Shown here piece after piece: positions 52,012 to 60,207 of a stretch of DNA of 64,000 nt. The notes under the pieces are model-generated. The model was given only the letters and a program-made list of their open reading frames with translations. It did not search any database and was not told the origin of the DNA. The DNA comes from Candidatus Freyarchaeota archaeon (GTDB lineage: Archaea; Asgardarchaeota; Jordiarchaeia; Jordiarchaeales; Jordiarchaeaceae). Every line of letters starts with the position of its first letter. Position 1 is the stretch's first letter. The position numbers and the translations under genes were made by a program. Location: assembly GCA_030587365.1 (NCBI GenBank), contig JAUQZE010000027.1, forward strand, positions 62,001 to 126,000. Reading direction: 5' to 3'.

Positions 52012-53769
52012 ATGTCACGACTAAAACCCCTAGACATTTACAACCTACTACCCAAAACCAACTGCAAAGAATGTAAGGAAGATACCTGTATGGCCTTCGT
52101 CTACCTACTCATAAACCACGAAGCAGAAATAGAAGCCTGCAAACCAATACTGGAACCCAAATACAAGCAAAACTACGAAAAGCTCAAAGAAATATTAACC
52201 CCTCCCGTTAGGACCGTTAAATTCGGAGAAGGAGAACATACGAAAATAATCGGCGGAAAAGAAGTTATGCGCCGCCACGAACTCACATGGTTCAACCCCA
52301 CAGTACTAGCAATAGATGTCCACGACGAAATGGACGAAAAAGAACTAACACAACGAGTAGACCTCATCACACACTGGGGAACCTTCTATATCGGGCAAAC
52401 CCTTATGCTCGATGCAATCGCAATCAAATGCGTATCAGGAAACCCCAACAAATTCGCAAACACCGTGAAAGCAGTCATTAAGAACACTAATTGGCCACTA
52501 ATCCTCTGCTCACTAGACCCCGCGTGTTTAAAAGCAGGAATAAAAGCCGCTGCGGGAAAAAAACCACTACTATACGCAGCTACAAAAGACAACTGGAAAG
52601 AAGTCGGAGAAATCGCAAGAAGCGAAAAACTCCCAGTGATAGTAGCGGCACCAGGAGACTTGGACCAACTAAAAACTTTAGCGAAATCACTGCACGAAGC
52701 AGGAGTAGAAGAACTAGCCCTCGACCCAGGAACCTTCTGGGGAGAAGGATTACTCTCCGACACCGTAAACAGCTTCACAATGCTACGAAGAGCCGCAATA
52801 GAAACGGATGACAAAACTGTGGGATGGCCTCTAATCGGGGTTCCCGCCACAATCTGGATAGGCAAAGAAGGAGTCTCCGAAGGCGAAAGACTGGCAACTG
52901 CTTTCCAAGAAACCATCTTATCCGCAGTACTAACAGCCCGATACGCCGACCTACTAATCATCCACTCAACAGAACTCTGGACATTCCTACCACTAGTAAT
53001 ACTCAAAAATAACCTCTACGCAGACCCCAGAGTACACCCCGCAGTCAAATCCGAAGTCATGGCAATAGGCACACCAGACCAAAACAGCCCAGTAATGGTA
53101 ACAACAAACTTCGCCCTAACAGCATACACAGTCAAATCCGACCTAGAACAAGCCAAAATAAACGCATGGCTTATAGTCATGGACACCGGCGGCATTGGAG
53201 TTGAGTCTTCGGCTGCTGGCGGTCAGTTTAACGCGAGTAAAGTGGCTGAGTCTCTTCAGGAGTTTAACATTGGAGACAAGGTTGCTCACAGGGCTTTGAT
53301 TATTCCTGGTATGGGTGCCAGGTTCAAGGGTGAAATCGAGGATCTTTCCGGCTGGGATGTTTATGTTGGTCCTAGGGACTCCGGTGGTATCGGTGACTTT
53401 CTGAAGGAAAAGTATAGAGCAGTCACGGGTCTGAAATACGTAGGTGATCCTGGTAAGGACAGTCCAGTGGTTTTGACTTCGAATAACGTCAAGTCTTTCT
53501 ACGAGGTTAAGAAGCCATTGCTGGACGCTAAGGCTTCGGCTTGGCTGGTTGTGGTGGACACTGAAGGTCTCGACATAGCGTCTGCTGTGAAGGAGAAGAA
53601 GTTGGATGCTGCGGCTGTGAAGAAGGTCATGGATGAGGGCGGTGCTAACGAGCAGGTTTCGAAGAAGGAGCTCATAATTCCGCCTGCCGCAGAGTCGTTG
53701 AAGGCAAGCATTGAAAGTGCCACTAAGTGGAAAGTAAAAGTCGTAGCTCCAGATAAACTCGCAAAGTAA
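52012..53769 (+). CDS. cdhE: Corrinoid Fe-S protein large subunit (gamma) with duplicated C-terminal domain
   Basis: 585 residues, about 115 longer than methanogen CdhE. The N-terminal [4Fe-4S] motif is NCKECKEDTC ... ACKPI, followed by the TIM barrel (THWGTFYIGQTLMLDAIAIK, LALDPGTFWGEGL). The C-terminal corrinoid-binding domain appears twice in tandem: copy 1 (about residues 355-475) has NSPVMVTTNFALTAYTVKSD and INAWLIVMDTGGI; copy 2 (about 478-585) has DSPVVLTSNNVKSFYEVKKP and ASAWLVVVDTEGL. Third-base usage switches from A/C to G/T near 53190, inside copy 1. Last gene of the operon. Confidence 0.94.
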   Translation: MSRLKPLDIYNLLPKTNCKECKEDTCMAFVYLLINHEAEIEACKPILEPKYKQNYEKLKEILTPPVRTVKFGEGEHTKIIGGKEVMRRHELTWFNPTVLAIDVHDEMDEKELTQRVDLITHWGTFYIGQTLMLDAIAIKCVSGNPNKFANTVKAVIKNTNWPLILCSLDPACLKAGIKAAAGKKPLLYAATKDNWKEVGEIARSEKLPVIVAAPGDLDQLKTLAKSLHEAGVEELALDPGTFWGEGLLSDTVNSFTMLRRAAIETDDKTVGWPLIGVPATIWIGKEGVSEGERLATAFQETILSAVLTARYADLLIIHSTELWTFLPLVILKNNLYADPRVHPAVKSEVMAIGTPDQNSPVMVTTNFALTAYTVKSDLEQAKINAWLIVMDTGGIGVESSAAGGQFNASKVAESLQEFNIGDKVAHRALIIPGMGARFKGEIEDLSGWDVYVGPRDSGGIGDFLKEKYRAVTGLKYVGDPGKDSPVVLTSNNVKSFYEVKKPLLDAKASAWLVVVDTEGLDIASAVKEKKLDAAAVKKVMDEGGANEQVSKKELIIPPAAESLKASIESATKWKVKVVAPDKLAK

Positions 53770-53774
53770 TAAAC

Positions 53775-53812
53775 TTCAATTCTTCTTTTATTTTGTTTTT
53801 TCTTGTTTTAGA
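53775..53812 (+). terminator. T-rich terminator of the cdh operon
   Basis: Repeated T-runs (CTTCTTTTATTTTGTTTTTTCTTGTTTT) follow directly after the cdhE stop. Confidence 0.5.
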
Positions 53813-53925
53813 ATATGATTAACTCGTTTTACGAGTGGTTTTAGAATAGTTATTATTAACTGGTTTACGTTTATTTTGTGGATATTCGGTGCTGAATTGT
53901 AAAATTAGTTTAAATGGTCTTGGTT

Positions 53926-54408
53926 TTAGCGTACTATTAGAACTGAGCAGTGTGCGTGTTTGCTTATTTTATCTGAGATGCTGCCTAGGATGAAGCGTTT
54001 AATGTTCCCGAGTCCTCTGCTACCTACTACGATTAGGTCGTAGCCTTCATCCTCAGCTACTGTTAGTATGATGTCGGAAGCGTTTCCTTTCTCTACTAAT
54101 ATTTTTGCATCTAAGCCCTTGTTTTTCATATCTTTTTTATATTCGTTGAGTAAGGTTTTGGCAACTGACTCCATTTGTTTAGTCAGTTTTTCTGTAAGTT
54201 CGATTTCCTCCATTGAATAAGAGGTTTCTACTTCGCTTACGGGCATTATACTTTTGGGTGTTTCAACTACGTGTATTAATGTGATTTCTGCTTTGTATCG
54301 GAGTGCTAAATCCCCTCCATACATTGCTACTTTTTCGCTGTAAACAGATCCGTCCAGCGCTACTAATATTTTTTTAATAGGTTTCTCCTTATAATCCAGC
54401 CTTTGCAC
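53926..54408 (-). CDS. Universal stress protein (UspA family)
   Basis: 160 residues. IKKILVALDGSVYSEKVAMYG begins the fold and the ATP-binding G-x-x-G-x(9)-G-S/T pattern is GSRGLGNIKRFILGSISDKI. HCSVLIVR forms the C-terminal strand. Archaeal Usp proteins bind nucleotides and are linked to stress or growth arrest. The frame begins at a GTG directly against AGGAG, too close for translation, so the real start may be an unusual codon a few triplets later. Confidence 0.88.
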   Translation of the reverse strand: MQRLDYKEKPIKKILVALDGSVYSEKVAMYGGDLALRYKAEITLIHVVETPKSIMPVSEVETSYSMEEIELTEKLTKQMESVAKTLLNEYKKDMKNKGLDAKILVEKGNASDIILTVAEDEGYDLIVVGSRGLGNIKRFILGSISDKISKHAHCSVLIVR

Positions 54409-54755
54409 CTCCTAAAATTTTAAAATCTTGAATAAGCATCTGTTAGCTAATTGTGACAATTTTCATAATGATTAGTAGATTTAGTAACTTGATATAATAT
54501 TTTTTTGGGCGGATTATTCTTGATTGAATTGTTTTCTACTAAAAAATCAATATTCTAAAAATGCAAACTGTTTTCACATATTATTTTTTGCATTCAATGT
54601 TGCGTAAGCATCAAAATTTTTGGAGAGAACAGGGTGTTTCTCTTCATTCTAAAGAAGTTTCTATATTTACAAAAATTGGGTGGGTACCGGGAAAGTTGAA
54701 GGTGCGAGAAATATGTTGGGACGCGTGGGGTTTAGGTTTATTTTTTTTAATAGGA
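54409..54755. other. Intergenic region, no gene seen
   Basis: 347 bp between two minus-strand genes. A 67-codon plus-strand frame (54561) has no ribosome site and looks random. Confidence 0.4.
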
Positions 54756-55208
54756 TTAGACTAGATTTTTTGTCATTTCGAATCCGTTGCGGTTTTTTCC
54801 GTAGTAGTCTTTTAGTACCCTTCCTATTTTATATCCGAATTTTTGGTACAGGTTTAAGGCTGCTGTGTTGTCAACTTCTACTTCAAGTGTGGAGAGGGCG
54901 GCTCCTCTTTTTTTGAATTCTTTTTCTAATGTTTGTAGCAGCTTTGAAGCTATACCTTTCCTTCTGAATTCTGGTTTAACATCCAAAGTGTATATTCTGC
55001 TGATGCTGTAGAGGTCTTGGAGGAGGCCTGCTACGAATCCGACGATTTCGTCGCATATTTTGGCCTTAAGGAAAATGGAATTATGCTGAACGATTAAGTA
55101 TTTTAGGAATGATTTAGGGAACGCGTTTTCCGGAAAACTCTCTATCTCAATTTTGTGTAAGATGTCCATGTCCTTTATTTCAGCTCTTTCGATTACAACT
55201 TCGGTCAT
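54756..55208 (-). CDS. GNAT-family N-acetyltransferase, RimI-like
   Basis: 150 residues of the GNAT fold: VIERAEIKDMDILHKIEIES at the start, IVGFVAGLLQDL, the acetyl-CoA loop VKPEFRRKGIASKLLQTLEK and the C-terminal LEVEVDNTAALNLYQKFGYK. The pattern is that of RimI/ArdI protein N-terminal acetyltransferases, which modify ribosomal and other proteins. ATG at 55208. Complete. Confidence 0.87.
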   Translation of the reverse strand: MTEVVIERAEIKDMDILHKIEIESFPENAFPKSFLKYLIVQHNSIFLKAKICDEIVGFVAGLLQDLYSISRIYTLDVKPEFRRKGIASKLLQTLEKEFKKRGAALSTLEVEVDNTAALNLYQKFGYKIGRVLKDYYGKNRNGFEMTKNLV

Positions 55209-55362
55209 TAACTACACACTGTCCCACAGGCATCAATTTTTTAACTTTCCCGATTGTATGTTAATTATTAAATTTAGGTTTTAATGGGGTCGGAAAAGAT
55301 ATTTAACCTATATTTTTGTATCGTAGAATCGGATAAGTAAGTGTAAAAATGATTTGTACTGA

Positions 55363-55380
55363 AAATACATTTAAACTTCT
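55363..55380 (+). promoter_or_regulatory. Candidate TATA promoter of the suf genes
   Basis: GAAAATACATTTAAACTTC lies about 70 nt upstream of the sufC start. The GAAAA part may be the BRE. Confidence 0.35.
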
Positions 55381-55446
55381 CGGACTTTCAGATTTAATTA
55401 ATATGCGTATTGTTATAGGGTCATACTAAGCTGGAGGTAAAGGGAA

Positions 55447-56184
55447 TTGAATATGCTAGAGATTGAGGATCTCACTGTTGTTGTAGATGGGAAGAAGGTT
55501 CTGTGTGATGTAAATCTCGAGGTTCCTAAGGGTGAAACTCATGTGCTGTTTGGACCGAACGGAAGTGGTAAATCCTCACTAGTTTTTACGATTCTTGGTT
55601 ATCCGAATTACAAGATTGTGTCAGGAAGTATTCGACTAAACGGTGAGGATATAACAAACCTCCCGATAGATGAAAGAGTTAAGAGGGGAATAGGGGCTTC
55701 CTTTCAGCATCCGCCAGCAATAAGGGGTGTAAAATTAAAAGATGTTCTACAAAGCTTAAGTAAAAAGAATTCAGAAATAGCTGGAAAGGAAAAAACTCTA
55801 GCAAAAAGGGTGAATTTTTCCGCCTCTTTCCTAGATAGAGATTTAAACTGTGGTTTCTCCGGAGGAGAAATTAAGCGTTCCGAGATTTTACAGTTATTGG
55901 CTCAAAAACCCGAATTCATATTGCTTGACGAACCGGATTCGGGTGTCGATGTAGAAAACTTGGAAATTGTTGGAAATGTAATCAATGAGATTCTTGAAGG
56001 ACGCTCCGGAATCCTGATTACACACCTCGGATACATCCTTCGCTACGTTAGAACAATTAAAGCTCATGTACTAATCGAGGGAACAATAGCCTGTTCAGGC
56101 GAACCGATAGAAACCTTAGACCACATTTTAAAAGAGGGTTACTGGTGGTGTTCACAATGTCGGAGTTTAACAAGAAAGCTTTAA
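55447..56184 (+). CDS. sufC: SufC Fe-S cluster assembly ATPase
   Basis: 245-residue ABC-type ATPase of the Suf system. Walker A is FGPNGSGKSSL, the Q-loop GASFQHPPAIRG, the signature CGFSGGEIKRSEILQ, and Walker B FILLDEPDSGVD. GGAGGTAAAGGGAA precedes the TTG start, with an ATG two codons on as an alternative. It overlaps sufB by 28 bp. With a CODH/ACS operon and many ferredoxins nearby, heavy Fe-S demand fits. Confidence 0.93.
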   Translation: MNMLEIEDLTVVVDGKKVLCDVNLEVPKGETHVLFGPNGSGKSSLVFTILGYPNYKIVSGSIRLNGEDITNLPIDERVKRGIGASFQHPPAIRGVKLKDVLQSLSKKNSEIAGKEKTLAKRVNFSASFLDRDLNCGFSGGEIKRSEILQLLAQKPEFILLDEPDSGVDVENLEIVGNVINEILEGRSGILITHLGYILRYVRTIKAHVLIEGTIACSGEPIETLDHILKEGYWWCSQCRSLTRKL

Positions 56185-57377
56185 GCGCAATAAACAAGCC
56201 CGCGAAATTTGGCCCTGATCTTGATTTATCAGAATATTCAAGAAATGTAAAGAATTGGAATAGTTCCCTTTCTAAACTACCAGAGGATATTAAGAAAAGA
56301 GCATCGGATGTCGGTATCTGCTTTGAAGATAAGGGGCGGGCGGGAACCTTTTTCCAAATAGATCACTCAGTGATCCATCAGGGCATAGACAAAGCATTTA
56401 GCGGAAAAGCCGAAATAATGAACACTAAAGAAGCTTTCGAGAAGTGTGACTGGTTTAAGGATTATTGGTGGAAAATAATCGAAGTGGACACTGATAAATA
56501 CACGGCTTTAGCAGCACTAGAATGGGATTATGGATACCTCATTCGCGTTCGGGAAGGAGAAAAAATTACGCTCCCACTTCAAGCCTGTTTATTCATGGCG
56601 AATGAAAATGTGGATCAAAACGTTCACAATGTAATTATTCTTGAACCCTACTCCGAAGCCCAAATAATTACCGGGTGTGTTGTGCATCCTAATGTAGGGA
56701 AGGGTCTTCACATTGGAATATCTGAGTTTTACATAAAAAAGGGAGCAAAACTAACCTTCACTATGATTCATAACTGGAAACAAAACATTGACGTACGCCC
56801 CCGCACAGCAGCTCTACTTGAGGACAATGCAACCCTAATAAACAACTACGTATGTCTAAAACCTTTAAAAAGCATACAGACATTCCCTGCCGCCTATTGT
56901 AAGGGCAATAAATCCACAGCAGTTTTCAATTCGGTTGTTTACGGCTCTGGCGAATCATTAATCGACTTGGGATCCAAATTGGTCTTAGAAGGTAATGAAA
57001 GTAGAGGCGAGGTCAGTTCCCGAGCTATAGCTGCAGACAACTCCAAAATATTTGCTAGAGGAATATTAATCGGGGATAATAAAACCAGCAAAGGCCACTT
57101 GGAATGTAACGGTTTAATGCTCTCTGATACCGCCTCAATATACGCGATTCCTGAGCTTATGGGCAACACCAGCGGAACAGAACTCTCCCACGAAGCCGCT
57201 ATTGGAAAAGTAGCCGATGAGCAAATTCAATACTTAATGGCGAGAGGCTTTTCAGAAGCAGAGGCAACATCCCTTATAATAAGGGGATTTATGAATGTTC
57301 GAATTTTCGGACTGCCTGAGTTTCTGGAAAAAGAAATTCAAAGAGCAATCAACCTAACCACACACCGCGTGATGTGA
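56157..57377 (+). CDS. sufB: SufB/SufD-family Fe-S scaffold protein
   Basis: 406 residues from the ATG at 56157, which has GGTGGTG in front and overlaps sufC; the frame opens 4 codons earlier. The beta-helix core is visible in HNVIILEPYSEAQIITGCVV, HIGISEFYIKKGAKLTFTMI and SRAIAADNSKIFARGILIGD. The C-terminal SHEAAIGKVADEQIQYLMARG and EAEATSLIIRGFM form the family signature. Only one SufB/D protein is present, as in most archaea, so it probably works as a homodimer with SufC. Confidence 0.92.
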   Translation: MSEFNKKALSAINKPAKFGPDLDLSEYSRNVKNWNSSLSKLPEDIKKRASDVGICFEDKGRAGTFFQIDHSVIHQGIDKAFSGKAEIMNTKEAFEKCDWFKDYWWKIIEVDTDKYTALAALEWDYGYLIRVREGEKITLPLQACLFMANENVDQNVHNVIILEPYSEAQIITGCVVHPNVGKGLHIGISEFYIKKGAKLTFTMIHNWKQNIDVRPRTAALLEDNATLINNYVCLKPLKSIQTFPAAYCKGNKSTAVFNSVVYGSGESLIDLGSKLVLEGNESRGEVSSRAIAADNSKIFARGILIGDNKTSKGHLECNGLMLSDTASIYAIPELMGNTSGTELSHEAAIGKVADEQIQYLMARGFSEAEATSLIIRGFMNVRIFGLPEFLEKEIQRAINLTTHRVM

Positions 57378-57499
57378 AACCTTCAAATCTTTATACTTTT
57401 GTATTTATTTAAACTCCGTAATATCCCTCCTATAAGGCGCCTTTTTGAAATAAAAGTGGTAAATCATAAAATAATTATTATGTAATAATACAACATAAT

Positions 57500-57516
57500 C
57501 AAAAGAGATATAAGTA
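57500..57516 (+). promoter_or_regulatory. TATA promoter close to the 57543 start
   Basis: AAAAGAGATATAAGTAA ends about 26 nt before the ATG at 57543. This spacing would give a leaderless transcript. Confidence 0.45.
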
Positions 57517-57542
57517 ACATTACGCTAAAAATTACCTAGACA

Positions 57543-57992
57543 ATGATAACATTTGAGGTAAAATCGTTGGGAAACTGGGAAGTTCAACTCGATTCACAGA
57601 AGGAAAGCCTAGTATTCAATGACACTAGGCGAGAAACAGGAAAAGAGATATTGAGACCAATCTTCCTTCAATATCTCGCTAAAGATGGGGAAATAGTCAG
57701 GAGAGAAATGAGAGTTAAAGACCCTGAAGGCAGAACCCGGTATTCGGACACCTTTCTAATAATAGATCTAAAAGACGAATTAGGAGATATAACTTTACTT
57801 TTTGAGCATCATCTAAATTTGGGTATACGCATGGTGGGAGTTATAGACCGCTCCAGTAGAGCGCAAGAGATACTTGAACATCTCGAGGGAATTGTCAAAA
57901 TAAAAAATCACAAAGTAATTAAAATTGTACTTCCACCAACTTATAGATTAAGTACCCGAAGCTTTAAAAGCAGCTACGAAATAGCTGATTAA
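57543..57992 (+). CDS. Hypothetical protein, paralogue of the 59017 gene
   Basis: 149 residues, mixed alpha/beta, soluble. Together with the protein at 59017-59403 it defines a small family with conserved DTRRxTGKEILRPxFL, LAxxGEI, DPEGRxRYSDTFLII and GIRMVGV. I do not recognise it. The paired copies flank the cooC gene, 34 bp from its stop on the opposite strand. The promoter lies so close that the transcript is probably leaderless. Confidence 0.7.
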   Translation: MITFEVKSLGNWEVQLDSQKESLVFNDTRRETGKEILRPIFLQYLAKDGEIVRREMRVKDPEGRTRYSDTFLIIDLKDELGDITLLFEHHLNLGIRMVGVIDRSSRAQEILEHLEGIVKIKNHKVIKIVLPPTYRLSTRSFKSSYEIAD

Positions 57993-58026
57993 CCTTTTCA
58001 ATTCTCCGCTTATTTTTGGTCTTTTC

Positions 58027-58791
58027 TTATGACGCTAGTTTATACTTGATAATTTTTGAAACTTCTTGATACGCTGGGTTGTCGTCCGGTAGTGTGAGTA
58101 ATGGTCTTCCTTCTAGATTGTATTGCGCTAACTGATCGTCTGGGGGAATGGTTCCAACGTATTCGAGAGCGTATTTTTGTGCCTGTTCTTTTACCACGGG
58201 TTCCAGGTCCGAGGTTATCCTATTACCAACCAAGTATATGTGATCAAAATTCGATTTAAGGGACTTTGCCAAGTCTCTAATACGGGCTGCGGTCAAGATT
58301 CCCATTTTTGAAGCGTCCGAAATTAAGAACATATAATTCACGTTCTTACTTGTTCTTCGACTCACATGTTCCAACCCCGCGGGTAGGTCTAGTAGAGTAA
58401 ATGAATAGTTTTTCGTCAGCGTGTCCATAATCTTGGTTAGCAGATTATTCACGCTGCAGTAGCAACCCTCCCGCTCGGTCGCTCCCATAACTAATAAGTC
58501 GAAATCGTCTCCCTCGTGCAAGACACTGAAAATTAGAGACTCTAGGTAGTCTCCCTTATCAACTCCGGGGGCCATCTTACTCATCTTTTCTTTAAAATCG
58601 TTTACAACGCTTCCCACGGTCTTCTTAACATTTACACCCAAAACTTCAGGCATATTGGAGTCAGCATCACCGTCAACCACCAAAATCTCCTTTCTGTAAG
58701 ATTTTATTAGCGCTTTAAGGGCTAAAACGAGGAAACTCGTCTTCCCCGTTCCGCCTTTTCCACTCACAGCGATTATTTTATTCCCTTGCAT
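58027..58791 (-). CDS. cooC: CooC-type ATPase for CODH nickel insertion
   Basis: 254-residue MinD/CooC-family ATPase. The deviant Walker A is VSGKGGTGKTSF. DGDADSNMPEVLGV is the switch I region. CooC's metal-binding CxC appears in EREGCYCSVNNLL, and LLDLPAGLEHVSRRT is Walker B-like. CooC loads nickel into the C-cluster of carbon monoxide dehydrogenase, matching the cdhA gene 9 kb upstream. It is flanked by the two paralogous unknown genes. Confidence 0.88.
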   Translation of the reverse strand: MQGNKIIAVSGKGGTGKTSFLVLALKALIKSYRKEILVVDGDADSNMPEVLGVNVKKTVGSVVNDFKEKMSKMAPGVDKGDYLESLIFSVLHEGDDFDLLVMGATEREGCYCSVNNLLTKIMDTLTKNYSFTLLDLPAGLEHVSRRTSKNVNYMFLISDASKMGILTAARIRDLAKSLKSNFDHIYLVGNRITSDLEPVVKEQAQKYALEYVGTIPPDDQLAQYNLEGRPLLTLPDDNPAYQEVSKIIKYKLAS

Positions 58792-59016
58792 ATGTTCATC
58801 TCTTGAATATTTGTTAAGTTGACATGTTGCCCATAAAGTAGAGAAATAAATATTTTTTGTATATAAAAAATGCCTATTTTTCTTTTCTAATTATTTTTGA
58901 TTATATTAAAAGTATACTACTCTTGGTTCTTAGCTATTTTTGATACCAAATTTTATTAGTGGGTTTCTCTTCTAAATACTAAGGGTGTGTCCTTTTTCTC
59001 AGAAGGTGAAGGGCTG

Positions 59017-59403
59017 ATGTCTTTTTGGAAGGTGAAGATAGATTCTCTCGGTGACACTCCTTACGAGTTTTTGGATACTCGTCGAAAGACGGGTAAGGAG
59101 GTTCTTAGGCCGGAGTTTTTGCACGATTTGGCTCAAAAGGGAGAGGTGATAGAGGAAGATTTACATATTCTGGGGCCAGAGGGCAGAGGAAGATACACTG
59201 ATTCCTTTATTATTATATCTCTTAGTGATAATAAAGGAGGGTTTATGCTGCTCATGGAGAATTACATAGTAGGCGTAAGAATCGTTGGTGTGAGAGGTAA
59301 AGTTGATGTCTCCGAGAAGCTAATAGACCTTTTACAGGACACTGTGAGGTACTCCAAGCATGTTAAGGTGAGCATTATTATTCCTAAAGGTTATAAGATT
59401 TAA
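59017..59403 (+). CDS. Hypothetical protein, paralogue of the 57543 gene
   Basis: 128 residues from the ATG at 59017, preceded by GGTGAAGGG; the frame opens 10 codons earlier. It shares DTRRKTGKEVLRPEFL, LAQKGEV, GPEGRGRYTDSFIII and VGVRIVGV with its paralogue and is slightly shorter, lacking a basic C-terminal tail. Unknown family, no membrane segment, one domain. It converges with the mptE gene, 27 bp between stops. Confidence 0.68.
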   Translation: MSFWKVKIDSLGDTPYEFLDTRRKTGKEVLRPEFLHDLAQKGEVIEEDLHILGPEGRGRYTDSFIIISLSDNKGGFMLLMENYIVGVRIVGVRGKVDVSEKLIDLLQDTVRYSKHVKVSIIIPKGYKI

Positions 59404-59430
59404 ACCTCAAAAGTATTAGACTTCCGTTTT

Positions 59431-60207
59431 TCACTTCACCCACTTTAAATTTTTGATTCCGGGTATTATTTCCTCGGCTCCGGTTATGTTTATTATTAAA
59501 GTTTTTGTTTGGGACGCTAACCAGCTTATCAGGCTTTTAGCGTATTCTAATTTTTTTCTTTTGGTTGGTGTTATTGGTACATCTGTTTTGTGGTTTGGCT
59601 TTGAGTATCTTCCAGTATAATAGCCAAAATCGAAGCCCGCTAAAAGGATTGTGTGTGCACCCATTGCGTCAGCTAGAAATACGGCTCGATCTCCGTCGGT
59701 AAATCCTGAGAAGTTGAATACGTGGGTTAATGGTTTTGTTTGTGTGGTTCCTACAAGAATTCCTGGCATACTTTTTACAAACTTTTTAAGTGCTGGAATG
59801 TTATCGCCGTGTGCGTGAATGACTAGAATGGCGCCCTTACTGTTTGCTGAAGTTATGTCTTTAATATGTCCGTCGAGGTCTGAAACGATTATTTCTGGAA
59901 CTATACCCTCATTAAGTAGTGCCGAGGTTGCGCCGTCAGCAGCTATTTGGGGGCATACTCTGTTTAAACCCACTCTTTTGATTTCAGAAATGTTTCTCTC
60001 TAATGAGGGTCCACAACCATATACCAGAACGCATTTATTCTGTATTCTTTCTTTTAGAAGGCTTAACTGTCTTTCCGAATCTTGGTCTTCAAGCATTTTT
60101 TCCAAAAGTTCTGCTGCCTCTGTATCCGCATCCTCACTGTATCCAAAGTCGTTTATGATTCTTTGATACCATGAATTCCACTTATTGAAGCTCAATTTCT
60201 TTGACAT
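59431..60207 (-). CDS. mptE: 6-hydroxymethyl-7,8-dihydropterin pyrophosphokinase, archaeal MptE
   Basis: 258 residues of the DUF115 family now known as MptE, which pyrophosphorylates 6-hydroxymethyl-dihydropterin for methanopterin synthesis. Marks: CVLVYGCGPSLERNISEI, QIAADGATSALLNEGIVPEI, VSDLDGHIKDI, VIHAHGDNIPALKKF and ALLAGFDFGYYTGRY-like ILLAGFDFGYYTGRYS. Its start overlaps the kinase gene by 26 bp, giving the operon mptD-kinase-mptE. Confidence 0.93.
   Translation of the reverse strand: MSKKLSFNKWNSWYQRIINDFGYSEDADTEAAELLEKMLEDQDSERQLSLLKERIQNKCVLVYGCGPSLERNISEIKRVGLNRVCPQIAADGATSALLNEGIVPEIIVSDLDGHIKDITSANSKGAILVIHAHGDNIPALKKFVKSMPGILVGTTQTKPLTHVFNFSGFTDGDRAVFLADAMGAHTILLAGFDFGYYTGRYSKPNHKTDVPITPTKRKKLEYAKSLISWLASQTKTLIINITGAEEIIPGIKNLKWVK

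Noticed and set aside
54561..54764. A 67-codon plus-strand frame
   Set aside because: No ribosome site, random composition, and overlap with the convergent acetyltransferase gene.
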